Part shown: in pieces, positions 1 through 13,887 of the stretch
Position numbering within the stretch: position 1 is the first letter of the stretch
Layout of the letters: every line of letters starts with the position of its first letter
NCBI GenBank assembly: GCA_003586115.2
Contig: QVOM02000112.1
Span: 43,897,487-43,961,486 of the forward strand
Length of the DNA: 64,000 nucleotides
Direction of reading: 5' to 3'
Origin: Salvator merianae
Lineage: Eukaryota; Chordata; Lepidosauria; Squamata; Teiidae
Made by a program: the position numbers and the translations under genes
Notes under the pieces: model-generated
Databases searched by the model: none
Told to the model about the DNA's origin: nothing
What the model saw: only the letters and a program-made list of their open reading frames with translations

Positions 1-3000
1 CAAAGGAGGCATTTCCACACATTAAGTAAGAGATTGAAATGCAGTTTAGAGGTGGTAAAGATATGAAACAGCTGGTTATATGTTTATATTGGGAAAGATT
101 TATTCAGAAGGAGTGGTGACCATATAATACCTATGGACTATACTAAGTCAGATTAATCTTTCCTAACCTTTCCTGCCCCTCAGAGACTGTAACTGCACAA
201 GAAGAATGCCTCTGTAAAGCCTGGGATGTTTTTAACAACACTGAAACAGACAAATGTGAGTTGGAGTATCAAATGTACAGTGGGACTAATTTAAAAGTCA
301 AAATTCTAGCACCCTGCAAGAATTGTCTTTTATAAGTGCAGCCATTTAGTCCATTAGATTCCAGAACCAGAGAGATCTCTGGTCTGACCATCTGCAATCT
401 TTCATTTTATAATATTGTCCTGCATTTTGAGTAAAAATAATTTTAAATCTGAAAAAAAAAAAAAAGCCAAAGTAAACCAGTTCTTCATGTGTGCCATTAG
501 TGCATCCTGTTATCAGAGACTTGTGTGAATATTTTAATTTCCAATCTTAACACCTTAGCCAGGTGTGATTAAAGGGTCCAGGGATGACATGCCCTCCTTT
601 GTTCTCCATTTTCTGGTGAAAAAGTAACTCAAAGTATACACCACCAAAAATTTGCCCCTTCTTTTGCCTCTGTCCACTCCACCAGAGCACCAAGACCCCA
701 AAACTAGTCTAAAAACCTTTTGGAGTAGGCAGAGCCAGAGCCACTCCTCTCCATTTTGCTATGGACAAGCCCAGATAATCTCCTGCAGCAAGTCCCGATA
801 GAACCACCAAGAAGAGAGGAAATCTCCTTTCTCCCTCCAGAGATACTGCACTTTTAAGTCCTTGGAAATTTGGCTTGGCTAAGATCTGAAAATTCATGAA
901 TGGGAGATAATTCTGTGGTGGCATGAACTTCAGGTATTTCTTGTGAATACATTCAAAGGTTTTATTGCTGGATATACGTTAATTGTATTGAGCAGTTTCT
1001 TCTTCCAAAGAGAGGCGAGAGAGAACTTGTGAAGACCCTTTCCTCACTGTTGTGTGATCCCTTTGTTTTTCCTAAACAGATTGAAAGAACTGGAAAGGAA
1101 GATCATAGCAGTGAAAGTCTGCCCCAATCCTCTCTTGTATTTAGCTGAGTTAGTGCTTTGGATAAGAGAAAGTGTAGGGTGGGCAGTGGGAAACAAAGCT
1201 TGATATTCATTTTGAGGCCAGTGAGTGCTTCAGAGAGAGAATTTATCAGTCAGGTTGAAAGATGGTCTTCCCTGGGAGTAAGGGGAATTGATACAAACCT
1301 ATACAGAACACTCACAACTCAGAGCCCTCTAGTACTTAGCATAACAGGTTTATGATTACTCTTTCTCTCCCTGTAAAAGCTGCCACTTTCAATGCAGGGC
1401 TTGCACTACTGCACTGACCCTAACTGTGTTTCTATTGAAATAAAATACTTATTTTGATATTTTTGTAATAAACATTATTTTGTATTGGAAATATAGACCA
1501 ACTTGGTCTCCCTCTTCCCCCCTCCCCCAGAATCCATGCCAGCCAGCTGATCATTAACCCAGTCCTTTCATTGTGAGATCACAAAGTTGTGTGAACTGGG
1601 AGCTAATTCCCCCAGCATAACAGTAGCATGTGGCAAAACTGCTTAGATACTGTTCCCACACCACCTCTATTATAATCTAAAATATAGGCCAGAAAATATA
1701 CACTTCAAGATGCTTCTTTTCTGGTCTTTAATGTGGATCAGGCACATTATGTGGCAAAACTGTCCAGATACCACCTCTAAGCTGCTTTTGACCCTCCTTA
1801 TTTACTGTGTGTGGAAAAAAGTCAACATCAACTTTGTGAAGAAAACATCCCCACCTGTCAAACAGATCTTGAAAGCTCACTGGTCTAACACTGGAGGAGG
1901 TATTGTCACTGCCACCAGAATTGGATTATGATGATTTTTTTTTTTTTTTTTTGTAAATAGATGAAAGAATGGATAAACAACCTCCCTCTGCAATTCTCTA
2001 TCATTACCATTTATTGTGTTAGTCACTGTGATGCTTAATAATGCTTCTAGTTTAAGGAGTAAGACACATACATACGTAAAACTGTTTCAGCTTGAGAAAA
2101 AGATTATGGGCATGAATATGCAGAGATTTCTAACTTAATGGAAATGTTTCCTTGTATGTAATAAAGCACTATACAACTAAAACTTCATTCATTTGAATGA
2201 GTGTCTCCTTCCATATAGATCATCACTGAGTTAATTTCTACTAGTTATATCATCCTTTGACAATTGTTAGGGCATGGTTGCTATGAATATGACTTTCTCA
2301 GTAATGGCCCTCTTCTATGGAACAATCTCCTAAGGGAGATTCATCAGATGAATTCTGTTGACATTTTTAGGCACCTGACGAAATTAAACTTTATAACTTC
2401 CAGGCATTTAGAAATTAAGTTGCCTTGTATCTTATTATTGTCATATGGTTTACATTCTTAATAGTTTTTAGTATTTTATAGTTTTATTTTGTTTCTTATA
2501 CTTTTATTGCTTTATTTTGTACATTACTCCAAAACTAAGCTGAAGTATAGAAATTCCTTAATAAATAAATGTGTGTGGGGATTATTTATTTTGATTTAAT
2601 TATTAGATTTAATAACCACGGATTTCTGGAGACTCTATGCAGTTTACATGGAATAAAATAAAGACATTACAGATAAAAATTAGTTACTTATAAAACCGCT
2701 TCCCTCTGTCCCAGTCACAGCACCAAACAGAACACAGGGAAAAGCCAGAAGAAATAGTGGGGGTAAATGGTCCCATCCTATATTTTTGTGTATCTAAACA
2801 CAACTGCAGCAAAGAAAAAAAAAAGGCTGGAAAGGAAAGAATGAGAATTTGCCTCTTGTACGACTATTCAACAAAAGTCTATAAGCACACAAAACACTGT
2901 AAGCACACAAACCTAGAATTATTTGTTTGTCATTCTTTCTTAAATCATAGTGAAGATGAACAAGAGATGGGAAAGCATGAATAAAGCTCTAGTAACAACT

Positions 3001-4446
3001 CACCCTATTATAAAGCTGATCATTTTTTACATCAAAGCATATAAATGTAAAGTGTTATGTACACAAAAATCTGAATGTTGTCCTCTAAATGATGCCTTGC
3101 CAGGTAGGGAGGGATATAGTTTAAGTATTTTTGGGACCATTTTACTGATTTTACTGACGTTTTACTGAGTGTTCTGAACCCCCACTAGAATCTTTGTATT
3201 AATGTCAGGATAAAAATGTTTAAACAAACAAATAACTATACAATTTAAAAAGTAAATATAATAGCAGCTGACTAATAATTCACATTTTATTTTTGTGACA
3301 GAAAGCCTTCACAGTCTTTTCCACCTTATAATTCCTTTGTATGACAAAGTTTGTCACAGACAGCTATGACCACCCATATGAATGGGGTTTACTTCTACCT
3401 GAAGGCTAAAAAAAAAAATCCCCTTTGTCCATCAAGAAAGGATTTGTGAATCAATTGTTATTTATGAATCACGGAATCTGTGTTTTCTAATTTATATGGC
3501 AATAAATGTTTTGTTTGTTTTGAGTATCTAAATATTAATGTTCTGCTTTTGATACACACAACATTGTATGCACGAAGGTATAGCATTTACAAAAAGAAAG
3601 AAAGATGGTATTGTGGGCAACGGACTGAGAAGAGTAACCAAAAATGAAAAAAACCAAAAGTGTGAAACAGATGTGGCTAAAATCATGATACATTAAATTA
3701 TGTATTAAAGACTGAAAATTGTAGATATTTTAATGTAAGGCACACCCAGTAATAAAGATGTTTCCATTTCTTTATGGGTTTTTAAAAATCTTTTTATTGT
3801 TGTGACCCACAATGGGACCTTCAGGTGGAGGGTGGGATATAAATACACATCTAAAACAAAGAAACAATAATTTAAGTCTCAGTTTTGTAAATAACTCTTC
3901 GGTCACTTGACTAAGACCAGGACTCCCCATATCAATTCAGGCAGCTTCTTTGGAGACACATGGAGGGAGGTGTCACCAACTGCCATTGAAAAAGATGCCT
4001 CTGCATCTCAATTTGGAAGTGCAGAAGCATCATTTCCAGAGGTGGTCAGGAATACCTTCATTATGTTCTGTTGCTGCAAGTAGAGACACAGCTCATCCTG
4101 TAAGTGTAGTCCTGACCTCATTCTTACACAAATGTTGTGAGAATAAAGCACGAAGTTGCTAAGGTTCTGTTACTTAAGGATAAAGAACTGTGGCATATTG
4201 AAGAATACGATATCGCATGTAATATGACAAAAGCATAATTTCTTAGATTAAGGAAAAGCTCATTACTTCATGTATGACAACATAAATTACACAAGAAAAG
4301 CAAATACATACTGTATTTCTGTATTTTCCGGGAATAAGAAGCACTGAGCATAACAGAACTCAATTCTAATCAGATTTGGCTAGGATTTCTCTCTCATTAA
4401 CTAATTATCTGATTACAAGTTCTAACTCTTACATCCAAAGGCTTAC
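1..4446 (-). other. DMD intron 8 (partial)
   Basis: This is the upstream part of the intron following exon 8. It is AT-rich, with short A or T runs (for example near 453 and 1937) and no credible coding frame. I recognise only a short retroposon-tail-like segment near 3797-3875. No RNA gene is apparent. The intron continues past the window edge. Confidence 0.85.
3797..3875 (+). mobile_element. Retroposon 3' tail fragment
   Basis: The segment reads GTGACCCACAATGGGACC and then GGAGGGTGGGATATAAATA, followed by an A-rich tail. This resembles the 3' ends of common reptile retroposons (a GTGACCCGCC...GGGCGGGATATAAATA pattern). A similar tail (GGGTGGGATAAAAATGC) occurs near 57972. The family is not resolved. 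Confidence 0.4.
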
Positions 4447-4625
4447 CTTCTGAGAAAAGCGCTGTTGATGAAACTGGACATGCTCCTCCCTCATGCGCTT
4501 TGACTGCTGCGGCAATGTTTCAACTTCCTGGATGGCTTCAAGAGTTACTTGCTGGGGCAAGACTTGGAAAAGAGATGTCACATACATCAAGATGGATTTC
4601 TTATCAGGATAAGCTGTTGCAACAT
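4447..4625 (-). CDS. DMD: Dystrophin exon 8 (end of CH2 and start of hinge 1)
   Basis: This 179-nt exon starts with the last two bases of codon 217 and ends in phase 0. It closes the CH2 domain ([15 protein letters not shown], then [11 protein letters not shown] and [10 protein letters not shown]) and enters the flexible hinge-1 segment before the spectrin-like rod. The CH2 part is close to human dystrophin. The hinge part ([13 protein letters not shown] and on to FSQK) is diverged and one residue shorter than human, so the exon is 179 rather than 182 nt and the frame is kept. The acceptor is GGTTTTCCAG and the donor GTAAGC. Exon 9 and the rod lie below coordinate 1, outside the window. Confidence 0.97.
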
Positions 4626-6354
4626 CTGGAAAACCAAAGGAAATGGCCCACATTCTATTAGGTAGATTATAAAATTTTATAGAAACCAGACAAAATAATG
4701 AACATTATATTGTCCATTTAATCCCATTGTCTTTCAATTAAAATATTATAATTCTCTATAAGCCTTCATATGTGATTTGAATAAAAATGAGAAAGAGCAG
4801 AGAAAACAGAACATAAATTACTTGTTCTCTTAATTCTTATAACTCTTCTGGCACATAATTCATAAATACTCAATAACAATATGAATTAGGATGAAAGACC
4901 TTCACCAACGTAAAACACACAAAACAAAGAAGCCCAAAGCACAGCTTTATATGGTTACAGGACTTGTGTAATTGTAAAAAAATGCATAGGAAGCAATCAG
5001 ATAGGCTTCTTAAAGTTGCTCCTTTATGAAAAAGCACCCCATATCCAGACACACAAAAGAATGCCTTACAAACAGTTTTCCAAATATACAGTTGAGAACC
5101 TACTTAATTTTGCCACACTACAGTCTACATTCATCCATGTCAGACAACACCTACCCTGATAAGTCACTCAGTGGGAAATCTATTTACTTATGCAGTTTCC
5201 TGCCCAAACTGGTTTAAAGAAAGAGATGCCTTCAGAGCTATCAAATTCTGAATGATGGAGGCAACCTTTCTGAGGCTTCAAGATGTGGTAAGGAGAATGC
5301 AGGAAAAAATGTCTATTGTTTAAGCCTCAAATTCACCCAGAGGGTGCCTCTTTAAATGAGTCTGATCACACCCTAGGTATCTGGTACTAGATGAATGACT
5401 TGAAACTATGTAATGATTTACTTCCTTCCAGTATGGATTGCATAAATAAAGGGCTCCTATGTAAATGCCATTCAAGTACTTGAAGGATGAAGATATCATA
5501 TGCCCCACACCCATCAAGCAAACACACTGCCACAGGGGGTTGGAAAGCTTTGTCAACAACCCTTTCTCTGCAGAGCAGGATAAAACATTCAGCGCTTTTC
5601 CTCACTGACATTAAAATTAAAGCCAGTTTTGATTGACCATTTTCATTTCCTTAACCATTCAAAAATAAATAATGTTTGACCTTTTGCTACTTGTGCTAAT
5701 GCAATTCTATTAAAACTATACGCTTTTTTATAAACTTGTATTTAAGAAAAAATATAAAAATCACTTTCATGAACATTAAGACACGCCTTTCCAATGTTAC
5801 CACATTGTATACACTTACTTATTATTACTTTTTTGGTCTGCTTTTTATCTAAAAGTTCCGGGATGGGTAAAGAATAAAATAAGTCTCCAAACAACATTCA
5901 GATTCAATTTTTACAGCTTTACTTAGACCATTTTAAAGCAATATATAAAACAAAAGATAAAAACAATGCTAAGGCCATATCTGCACTTCTGGGTGGAGGC
6001 ATCGTGGACAAGGGAGTTCCCATGGAAAGAAGGCATGCTCCTTGTTTCCATTTCAGAATGAGGAGGCACTATGGAATTGCACCACCTTCATGTAGGGCAG
6101 GAGAATCTGCCCTGCAAAGGAGATGGCTTTGCCAGCAATCGCACTGGAAAAGAGGTTGGTGTGGTCACAGCAAGGCAGCCACTATCACCAAATATGGATA
6201 TGCGGCATCAGTGGGTGCCTTCTTGGACTTGTGGAGGTGCCCCACATTGGTATGTGGAGATGAGTCCTAAAACAATAATTAGAAAACAAAAGAAAACAAC
6301 ACTTTACAACAGTATTAAAGAAGGAATTTCGAAAGCACAGAACAATTTAAGCCC

Positions 6355-6800
6355 CTGAAAGATGTTTATGTTTATTGAAAATTGATACACCACCCTATTA
6401 CTAAGATCCCACTGCAGTGAATAACAATCAGGAGTATAAAACAATGGCGGGAATAAAACACATTTAAATTAAACATATAAACACAAAATAAAATTACAAG
6501 AATGAAGGGGGGTGGGAGAAACTTAACTAAAGAACTATCAGAGATAATTTTTTTAAGAAGGCTCTGAAAGGCAACAAAGCAATGTGCCTGGGGAAAGAGT
6601 GTTCCAGTATGGGAGCCACCACTGAGAAGGCTCTCTATCTGATGGTGGCTCCATGAGTTTCACAGGGTGAAGGTAATGTAATAGCAAGTGCTGCATAAAT
6701 AGCAGAGGAAATAGTGTTCCAGAAGGTAGGTGACTTTCACCACAGAGGAGGTCTGTCTGTGGTTTGTATATGATGCCATGTAATTTATGGCTCCTAATTT
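6355..6800 (-). mobile_element. L2-like LINE fragment (C-terminal pol and 3' end)
   Basis: Read on the minus strand, 6585-6660 gives degenerate residues resembling the DRAFSVVAPRLWN segment near the end of L2-type LINE polymerases (here REPSQWWLPYWNTLSP). It is followed towards lower coordinates by an A-rich 3' region. The family assignment is from memory of that motif and the fragment is heavily decayed. It has the same orientation as DMD. Confidence 0.45.
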
Positions 6801-9800
6801 GGTAAGGCATTTTTTTAAAAAAAATATATATTTTCATTAAGGTAAATGATATGGAAAAAAAGAAATACATAATTTTAACATCCATATCTAATTTAATAAT
6901 AAATAATCAAATAACCTCCTATAACATCACATCCCATTAGATTCTTTCCTTTTTAAAATGCTCCCCTCTTAAAGATGGACCTTGAAAATTAAAACAACTT
7001 TTGTCTATTTTCTTGGAAGATTAGACTAATTATCTCCCTTAATTCATGGTTCTGTAAGTGATATTGAAATATAAAATTTATTAATTCTGCCCATTGCTGT
7101 CTTACAAAGTTAATGACTCTAGTTCCTATATCTTATCCACTTTTTCTCACAAAAATTCCTTTGGAAGACCTTTGTGATCTTACAGAACTGTAAGGATGAA
7201 GACAATCCACTACATAACCAAGTAACAATAATTAAATCTACTCCACTACCTAACTGGAAATAAATATAGTTGCTTAGGGATACACTCCCACACATAAACA
7301 TGAAGAACATAGCTGTAATATCTGGATAGTGAAGTGTTAGCTCAGCAGCCTAGCTATTGCATTTTGTAGCAGTTTCAGCTTTAAAGCAGTAATCTAAGCT
7401 TAGCATTATTGTACTAATTCATCAACAACAGTGGTCAATTTATCCCTGTGTAGGAAGAGGTGCAGTTTGCATGCTAGCTAATCATACAGGTCATTTAGGC
7501 CTTCACTAACGGTAGTAACTTTAAATGAAAATATGAAAAATATTTAAACACTTAGAGACACAGAACTCTAGGTATACAGCTGGCTCTTTTTTACTTTTTG
7601 TAACTTTATTTAGTAAAATAATTTCAGTTACACATAATTCATAATATTTTACAAAATAATAATCCAGTAAATACATTTTATTCAAGAATGTAAAGGTCAA
7701 TATATCCTGGAAAACAAATAACAAACAATCTGAGATTGTATAGTTAATTAAATTATTTACATGTAGAAAACACCTACTTATCCAGAACCATTAGAAACAA
7801 TTATATATCTATTTATCTTATTAATGTACATAAACATCCATTAATCTACTAATATTGCAGAAAAGACTGAATTGCTACCAAAGGAATAAATGCTTGGTCC
7901 AAAATAGAAATACCATTAATAATGGGTTTCCGTATTTCTGAAAATGACTTTTTTTTGGTGTTTGACCCTGCATAATGCATATTTTATGTGAAGCAAATTA
8001 ATTAATCATTAGTTCCCAAATGTAATTGTATCATTATAAATAGGAATTTTACTTTTATCTTTTCATTTACACACTGTTACTCTTTTTGCAACAATTAATA
8101 AATACTGAATTAACTGTTTATTAGGACATGGGAAAGCCATTAATATTATATAAAAGACATAATGCAGGAGATAGAGTAATACCTTCCTGACATATTTTTT
8201 AGCATTTCTTCTTGTGTTAATGACCAAAAATGCTGTACATACTCACAAGATTACCACATTATGTTTATAATAGCCAATGTATTGTACCCATGCCAACAAG
8301 TGTATGGGATATTCAATAACATTCTAGACAATAAAGTTGGACTATGGTACCATTTATATAGGACTCTGAATAAAAGTTCTCTATTCATCAGCACCTAATA
8401 TGTGGCATAGAGAAGACATTTTATAACTTGAGTAACACTTCAGGAAAGGCCTTCTCATGTACTACTATATCTCAATCCCCAGAAGTCAGAGCCCCACCAA
8501 GTCTGGTGGGGTAAGTCTACTTGTGAGGAGTCAGCACCAGGTCCTAGCAGTGGTGGCTCACTACTTTAAGCACTGGGTAATCGCTGGCCCTGAAAACATG
8601 TACCACCCTTGGGTTGGTCTTGGAGCAGTGTGTTGAGGAAAAATGCATGTTCTTGTGGCCAGCAATCACTCAACCCATATCTGCAATCATTGCACTTAAA
8701 AGTATAAGCCACACTGGGTCCTAGGTAGCACAAAAGGACTAAGAAGTCCAGAGTCAGAACCAACCCAACCAGGAACAGGATAACATAGGCTTACCATATG
8801 GAAAAATGCTTAAACACAGTTTTTAAAATATAGGTTTTCTCTCCTCTAAGCTTCCTAACCCTAGCATAAAGGCTGGAAATTGGAAACAAGATTGGAAGAT
8901 ACTGTCAAGAACACCTTGTAGCTAGGAGCTTTAGTTCACTGTGCAACCAAGATATGAGTGACTATTACAGGACATAAGTGCCTGGTTGGAGATAGCCCAT
9001 ACATAGGAACTGGGAATAAAGACTGAAGACCTGAACAGGCAGAAGGCACTAGAAAGAACTCAAGTTCTTAAGAAGTCAAAAACAGGACTGAGACAGGCAG
9101 GGCGATGAAGAAGCCTGCAACATAAAAGTACAACAACATGGAAAGCCTTGAGCAATGGCAGTAGCTGAGATGCTTGGCAACAACTGGAAGGCAGAGGCAT
9201 TTGGTAACTGAAAGGTAAAGTGATGAAGGTCACAAGACAGCAGAAAAGGGCTTGGCAGGAATGCAACAGAACAACTTCAGAGACTGGTAGCAGCAACAGA
9301 ACAGAGATCCCCCCAGAAGTAACACAATAGAGGATTGGGTAAAAGCCAAAGTCTATACATAAGGCAGGAATCCAAAACCAGAAAGACAGCTCAATATTAA
9401 CAGATATCAAATACAGAAGCAAAGGAGGAATCATCAGAATGCAGTTACTGTAATTTGAAAAAAATGTGCTGCTTAACCCAATATTTCAGTCTTAGATCAA
9501 GAAAAAGTGTTGGTTTAGCCGATCATTTCAATCAAAAACAATTTGTAAAAGGGTGAGTTATGCAGTATTGCTTTCAAGTAATTCTTTTGTTGTGGGCATT
9601 AAAATGTACCTCATGTACTTAATGAAGTGAATCAAGATGTAAAAAGGATGTTGAATAAGAATTTATCATTAATCCCATAAGTGCTTAAACATAAGCACTG
9701 GCAGAAGGCCAAACACGATTAATAGCGATGAGGTTTTGTTATAATAATTTTATCTCAGCTTTGCTAAGATCTGCAAGATCAGGGGTGCAGTGACATTTGG

Positions 9801-10598
9801 TTCTCCTCTGCAAAAATTTTAACTGTAGAAGCAGATATTGCACATTAATTTTTAATGCCTATTTGCAGAGCAGGTAAAGGTCACATGGCTCAACATGCCT
9901 GGCTTTCTCTTTATGTCCTAGACATTGCTCAAATACGAATGCAGGAAAGGAAGTGGATCAGAACAGTATATGGTGTGAGAAGACTGGTAGATAAAAATAA
10001 TTTGAACTCAAGCTAATATGTATCAATCAGTGACTTTAGATTAGTTAAGCCTTGTCAAATACCCAGATGGCTTGCAGCTATCAAGGAACTTGCTAATGAA
10101 ATATAGGCAGTATTCATACTAGGCTAGAAACATGTCCAGTGGGGACAGGATTGCCTTTACAGTGGTGACGTCCTATTTCCATTCCCTATTTCTGAAGTAA
10201 AATGGTGAGGTGTATGGTGTATAGACACTGTGTGCCCCACCTCTGGGGTGACAGCAAGGTCTTCAGCCCATAAAGTGCTGAAATCCTTCATCATAGGGAT
10301 GAGACCACAGTTTCTTCATTTTTTTTTTTTAAAGGTTTGGGACCTATTCATGACCCATTCATGACAATTTTCAGTTATTTTTTAAAAATACAGCACAATA
10401 TGACATGATCTGTCAGTTTCAATACCTGTCTCACTTTAAACAGTGGATTGGACCATCTTTATTTCTCTAAGTCACCCAAAACTGCTCTATTTGCATAAAC
10501 ACAGGAAAATTCAAACTATATTAGAAGTGGTGTGACATATAACAAGCAAAACACTTTCCATAGAGACCTCTGAGAATGGAGGAAGGAATAAAGAACGA

Positions 10599-10808
10599 AG
10601 GTAGTGTAGTGACTAGAGTGTTGGACAAAGAGCCATAGGTCCCTGGCTTAGAATACTAAAGCTCCATGGCTGACCATGGATCAGTCACAACCTCTCAGTC
10701 TAATCTATCGCAAAAGATTGTTGTGAGAATAAAATGGAAGGGTTGAGAAGAATAAAACTCCAAAAAGCTCCTAAAGTTGGTACATAAATCCACCAGATAA
10801 ATAAATCT
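10599..10808 (+). mobile_element. tRNA-derived SINE
   Basis: The head GTAGTGTAGTGACTAGAGTG resembles the A-box region of squamate tRNA SINEs. The body has CATGGATCAGTCACAACCTC and TTGTTGTGAGAATAAAATGG, which are familiar SINE landmarks, and it ends in an ATAAATAAAT tail. It is old and non-autonomous. No intact tRNA is present. Confidence 0.6.
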
Positions 10809-11420
10809 CCAACCATTCCTGATATAAGATGACATAACTAGTTAGGACAGCATGTGTTTTCCCAGAATTAAGACCTTAAATATTGTATAAGTAGAAATTC
10901 TACTACTTCATATGCATTATTCAGCATAAGATTTGTACTTGTTTAATTAGAAAGAATCCCCTGCTTCGGTCACTTCATTGGTTATTGGTCTGCTTCCAAG
11001 TCTAACTGAAAGTTGGTATTAGCCTTTAAAGCCCTATAGGGTTCAGCAACTGTGTATATTCAAGTTTGCATTTCTCGCACAATTAGTACTTCTCCTGCAT
11101 GCGTGGCTCACTCATTAAATCTTAAATATCCTGGTCCATGGGAGGTACCAGAAGCCAGAGCAAGTAGAGAACGCTTTTGATTGCAGCTTTCTATCTCTGG
11201 AACTCTCTTGCAAATGAGATCTGGGCAGCTCCTCACTATTAACATTTTAAAAATAATTAAAAGTGTCACTTTTACTCATACCTTAGTAATGATTGATGTG
11301 ACCATCAATCACTGTCATCGTTGGTTTTTGCTGTCTATTTTTTCTGGATCTACGTATTTATCTGTAAACCACATAGTGTCCTTATGAAACCTGTTGTGCA
11401 TAAGTCTAGCAAAATAAATA

Positions 11421-11472
11421 GAGCAGAACAGAGCAGAGCAGAGCAGAGCAGAGCAGAGCAGAGCAGAGCAGA
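11421..11472. repeat. Pentanucleotide microsatellite (GAGCA)n
   Basis: About ten GAGCA units occur in tandem with one GAACA variant near the start. It produces a repetitive Cys-Ser-Ala-Leu-Leu open frame on the minus strand that is not a gene. Confidence 0.95.
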
Positions 11473-12532
11473 ATACTTTTATAACATATTTCTCCACTAA
11501 ATAATCACCTCCATTGCAACTTTACACCATAATCCAACATTTTATATTTTCCTACCCTTCCCCCTGCCCTACAGATCGCATCCCTCTATTACTATTTGGG
11601 GAAAATCTCTTCTTATTCTTTCCATTTTAATTTGTCCCTCAGTGGTCTCAATACTATATAGTAGCCAGATCTCCCACAATTTTCTTATATTCTCTTTTTA
11701 CCTTGCTTCCCTCTAACCTTATTCTTTTATACCTTATCATATCAAATATGAAAAATTTCCGTATATAATCTTCCCATCTTTCTTTTGTCCATTTCTCTTT
11801 ATCCTTTCATCCATACACTATAACTTGTCTTGCTGCCAATAGTAACTTCAACAATAATTCTTTATTCTTCATTTCCTTATTTCACCCCCTAAGCCTTCCT
11901 AAAGGACATATCTCTTGCATACATTCTACTGGTTCCTATATTATTTGTTCCATTTCTTTCTTCAATTAGCAATGGTTACTTGTAAAACACAATTTGCAAT
12001 TTGTGTTTGTGTTTGCAGAAAACTGTGTTGTGGAAACAAAGCACAGCATTATACAAGGCATGAACTGATATCATTCTGACCCATAGGAGAAGGGCGTAAT
12101 GCAAAAAAAAAGAAAGAAAGAAAGAAAAAGAGTAATTCACAGTAAGAAAATATTTATATATTCTATTCAGTAAAAGTTAATGACAATTTTTTACTGAAAT
12201 TCCTATAGCTTAAAATCAATTTCTGAAGTAAACTACAGTGTAAATGCATGTCTCAAAACTATTTATGCTTCAACAACACGAATTTCATTGAGAATTATAT
12301 AATTAATATAAGAAGAAAAAAATTCAACTATCCGCATATTGATATACCATTAAATTTTGGTTACAGTTGCAGCATTTATTATGTTGAGGAGATAAAAACA
12401 AGCACCATCCATTGATGAAGATGCAGCTCTGTGTGTTGGCCTTTGTCTAAATGCATTATCTTTATATTTTTAATTCGGATATTTTTGTGTTTGTGTCTAT
12501 GACTGTTTCTGCTTTTTCAGATGCTGGACCTT

Positions 12533-12735
12533 TTTAAAAGATCCACTGGCATCCCAGTCTAGGTGGCCATTTTAGCTACCTAGATCAGGCTATGCTCCAT
12601 CCAATGGAGATGGAGTGGCCTAGCAGGGGATATAGTTGCAGTATTCTATACCAGCATGCACAAGAAAGAAGCCCAGAAGTGGACTAGGTCTCGTGCTGGA
12701 CCAGGCTACCAGACAACACGAGTAGGCCCTAAGTG
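12533..12735. mobile_element. Degenerate foldback (MITE-like) element
   Basis: GGTGGCCATTTTAGCTACCTAG and TGGCCTAGCAGGGGATATAG resemble the element at 24890-25000 (TGTGGCCATTTTGGGCCACC, GCTAGCAGGGGGTGTGGCC). The ends GGACC and AGGCCCT fit the GGGCC-ended family. The boundaries are uncertain. Confidence 0.4.
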
Positions 12736-13278
12736 TTTGTGTGTATTTCAGTTGTAATTTGTCGCAAAAACTCAGGATATAGGGCCATATATGAATGAAA
12801 ATATGAATAAATATCTTGACTCACTGACACCTCAATATATTAATACAGTTTCTACCTGCTGAAAATGCTATTCTGATAAAGAGCTGCCTACTCAGTGTTG
12901 ATAGTCTTGCTACTTTGTTTTACTTGGGGCATCATGGTAAGAGTTGCCTGATAGAAAGAATAGTACTACAAGCATAGTGCTATTCTCCCTCTGCATTGAT
13001 GAGTACGACACTTGTAGCACTCTCTGTAAAGTGACAGAGAGCTGTTTGTATGCCAGACACTTCCCCCAGTTACAACAACATTGCAATCAGGAGAGTATCA
13101 CAGAGCAGAGGATGACTTGTACAGACCACTAAGAAGACAGCTAGGTCTTCTTGAGAGGAGATGGCAGGGCAGGGCTGCCAACAGTGAGTAGCACAGATAA
13201 CTCTAGGAGTTCTTTGTATTAATCTGCCATTGAAATACTCTAAAGAACACTTATAATAGCATGGCAATTGGTTGAGTG

Positions 13279-13349
13279 TGGGTCCATGTGGAAACCATGC
13301 TTGTCTAGTGCACTCAATGCATCATGGGAAGTTAAGACATGTGGACCCT
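13279..13349. repeat. Small inverted repeat
   Basis: GGGTCCATGTGG at one end and ACATGTGGACCC at the other can pair, enclosing about 45 bp. It is a short foldback next to larger MITE-like material. Confidence 0.5.
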
Positions 13350-13390
13350 ACTGCCTTATGGCACATTCACACCATCATAAAGGTGCTTTG

Positions 13391-13887
13391 GAGATCTTAC
13401 TTATACATGGGCTGCATCCAGATAGGGCCTAAATCTTGGGATTATCCTGGCACTATATTGGGATTGGCACATGTATCTTTGGAAATCCCAATATAGCCCT
13501 GGGATAGAGGGTTGAAATATTGGCATATTACCATCCCAGGAGGGGGAAAAAAAGAACTTCCAGCCAATAACAATACAATGTACATTGTCTGGACACTTTT
13601 TTCCGGGATCCATTGTAGAAAATGCCCACTGCACCATTGAAATATCTAGAAGTATCCTCCATGCCATCATGGGGGCATCATTGAAGAACTTCCACCAGAG
13701 CTCCCAAGGCTAGGAACAAATATTCTTAGCCTTCAGAAGTGTGGGTGTGCAGCCTAATATGGATCAACACCATCGAGGCAGATGGTGCTGGTCTTGCCCA
13801 TGCCTCCCCATGATCCAGATCAGTAGGCCAGGCTAATCTGGACCCACCGATATGGATCTGAAGCAGGTCAGTGCAGAAAGGGCCAGA
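13391..13887. mobile_element. Foldback (MITE-like) elements, probably two joined
   Basis: The segment contains a hairpin around 13443-13506 (ATATTGGGATT ... AATCCCAATAT). It has a GGCTGCATCCAGAT start near 13410 matched by a GTGCAGCC end near 13754, then a second piece ending GTGCAGAAAGGGCC near 13885. That last motif is the right end of the GGGCC family seen elsewhere. There is no coding capacity. Confidence 0.45.

Noticed and set aside
9060..9434. 124-codon hydrophobic open frame on the minus strand
   Set aside because: It reads as a Leu/Cys/Val-rich string because the plus strand is purine-rich; no start context, splice sites or known family, and length is close to the chance maximum.
11315..11497. 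Repetitive Cys-Ser-Ala-Leu-Leu peptide frame on the minus strand
   Set aside because: It is a translation of the GAGCA pentanucleotide repeat.
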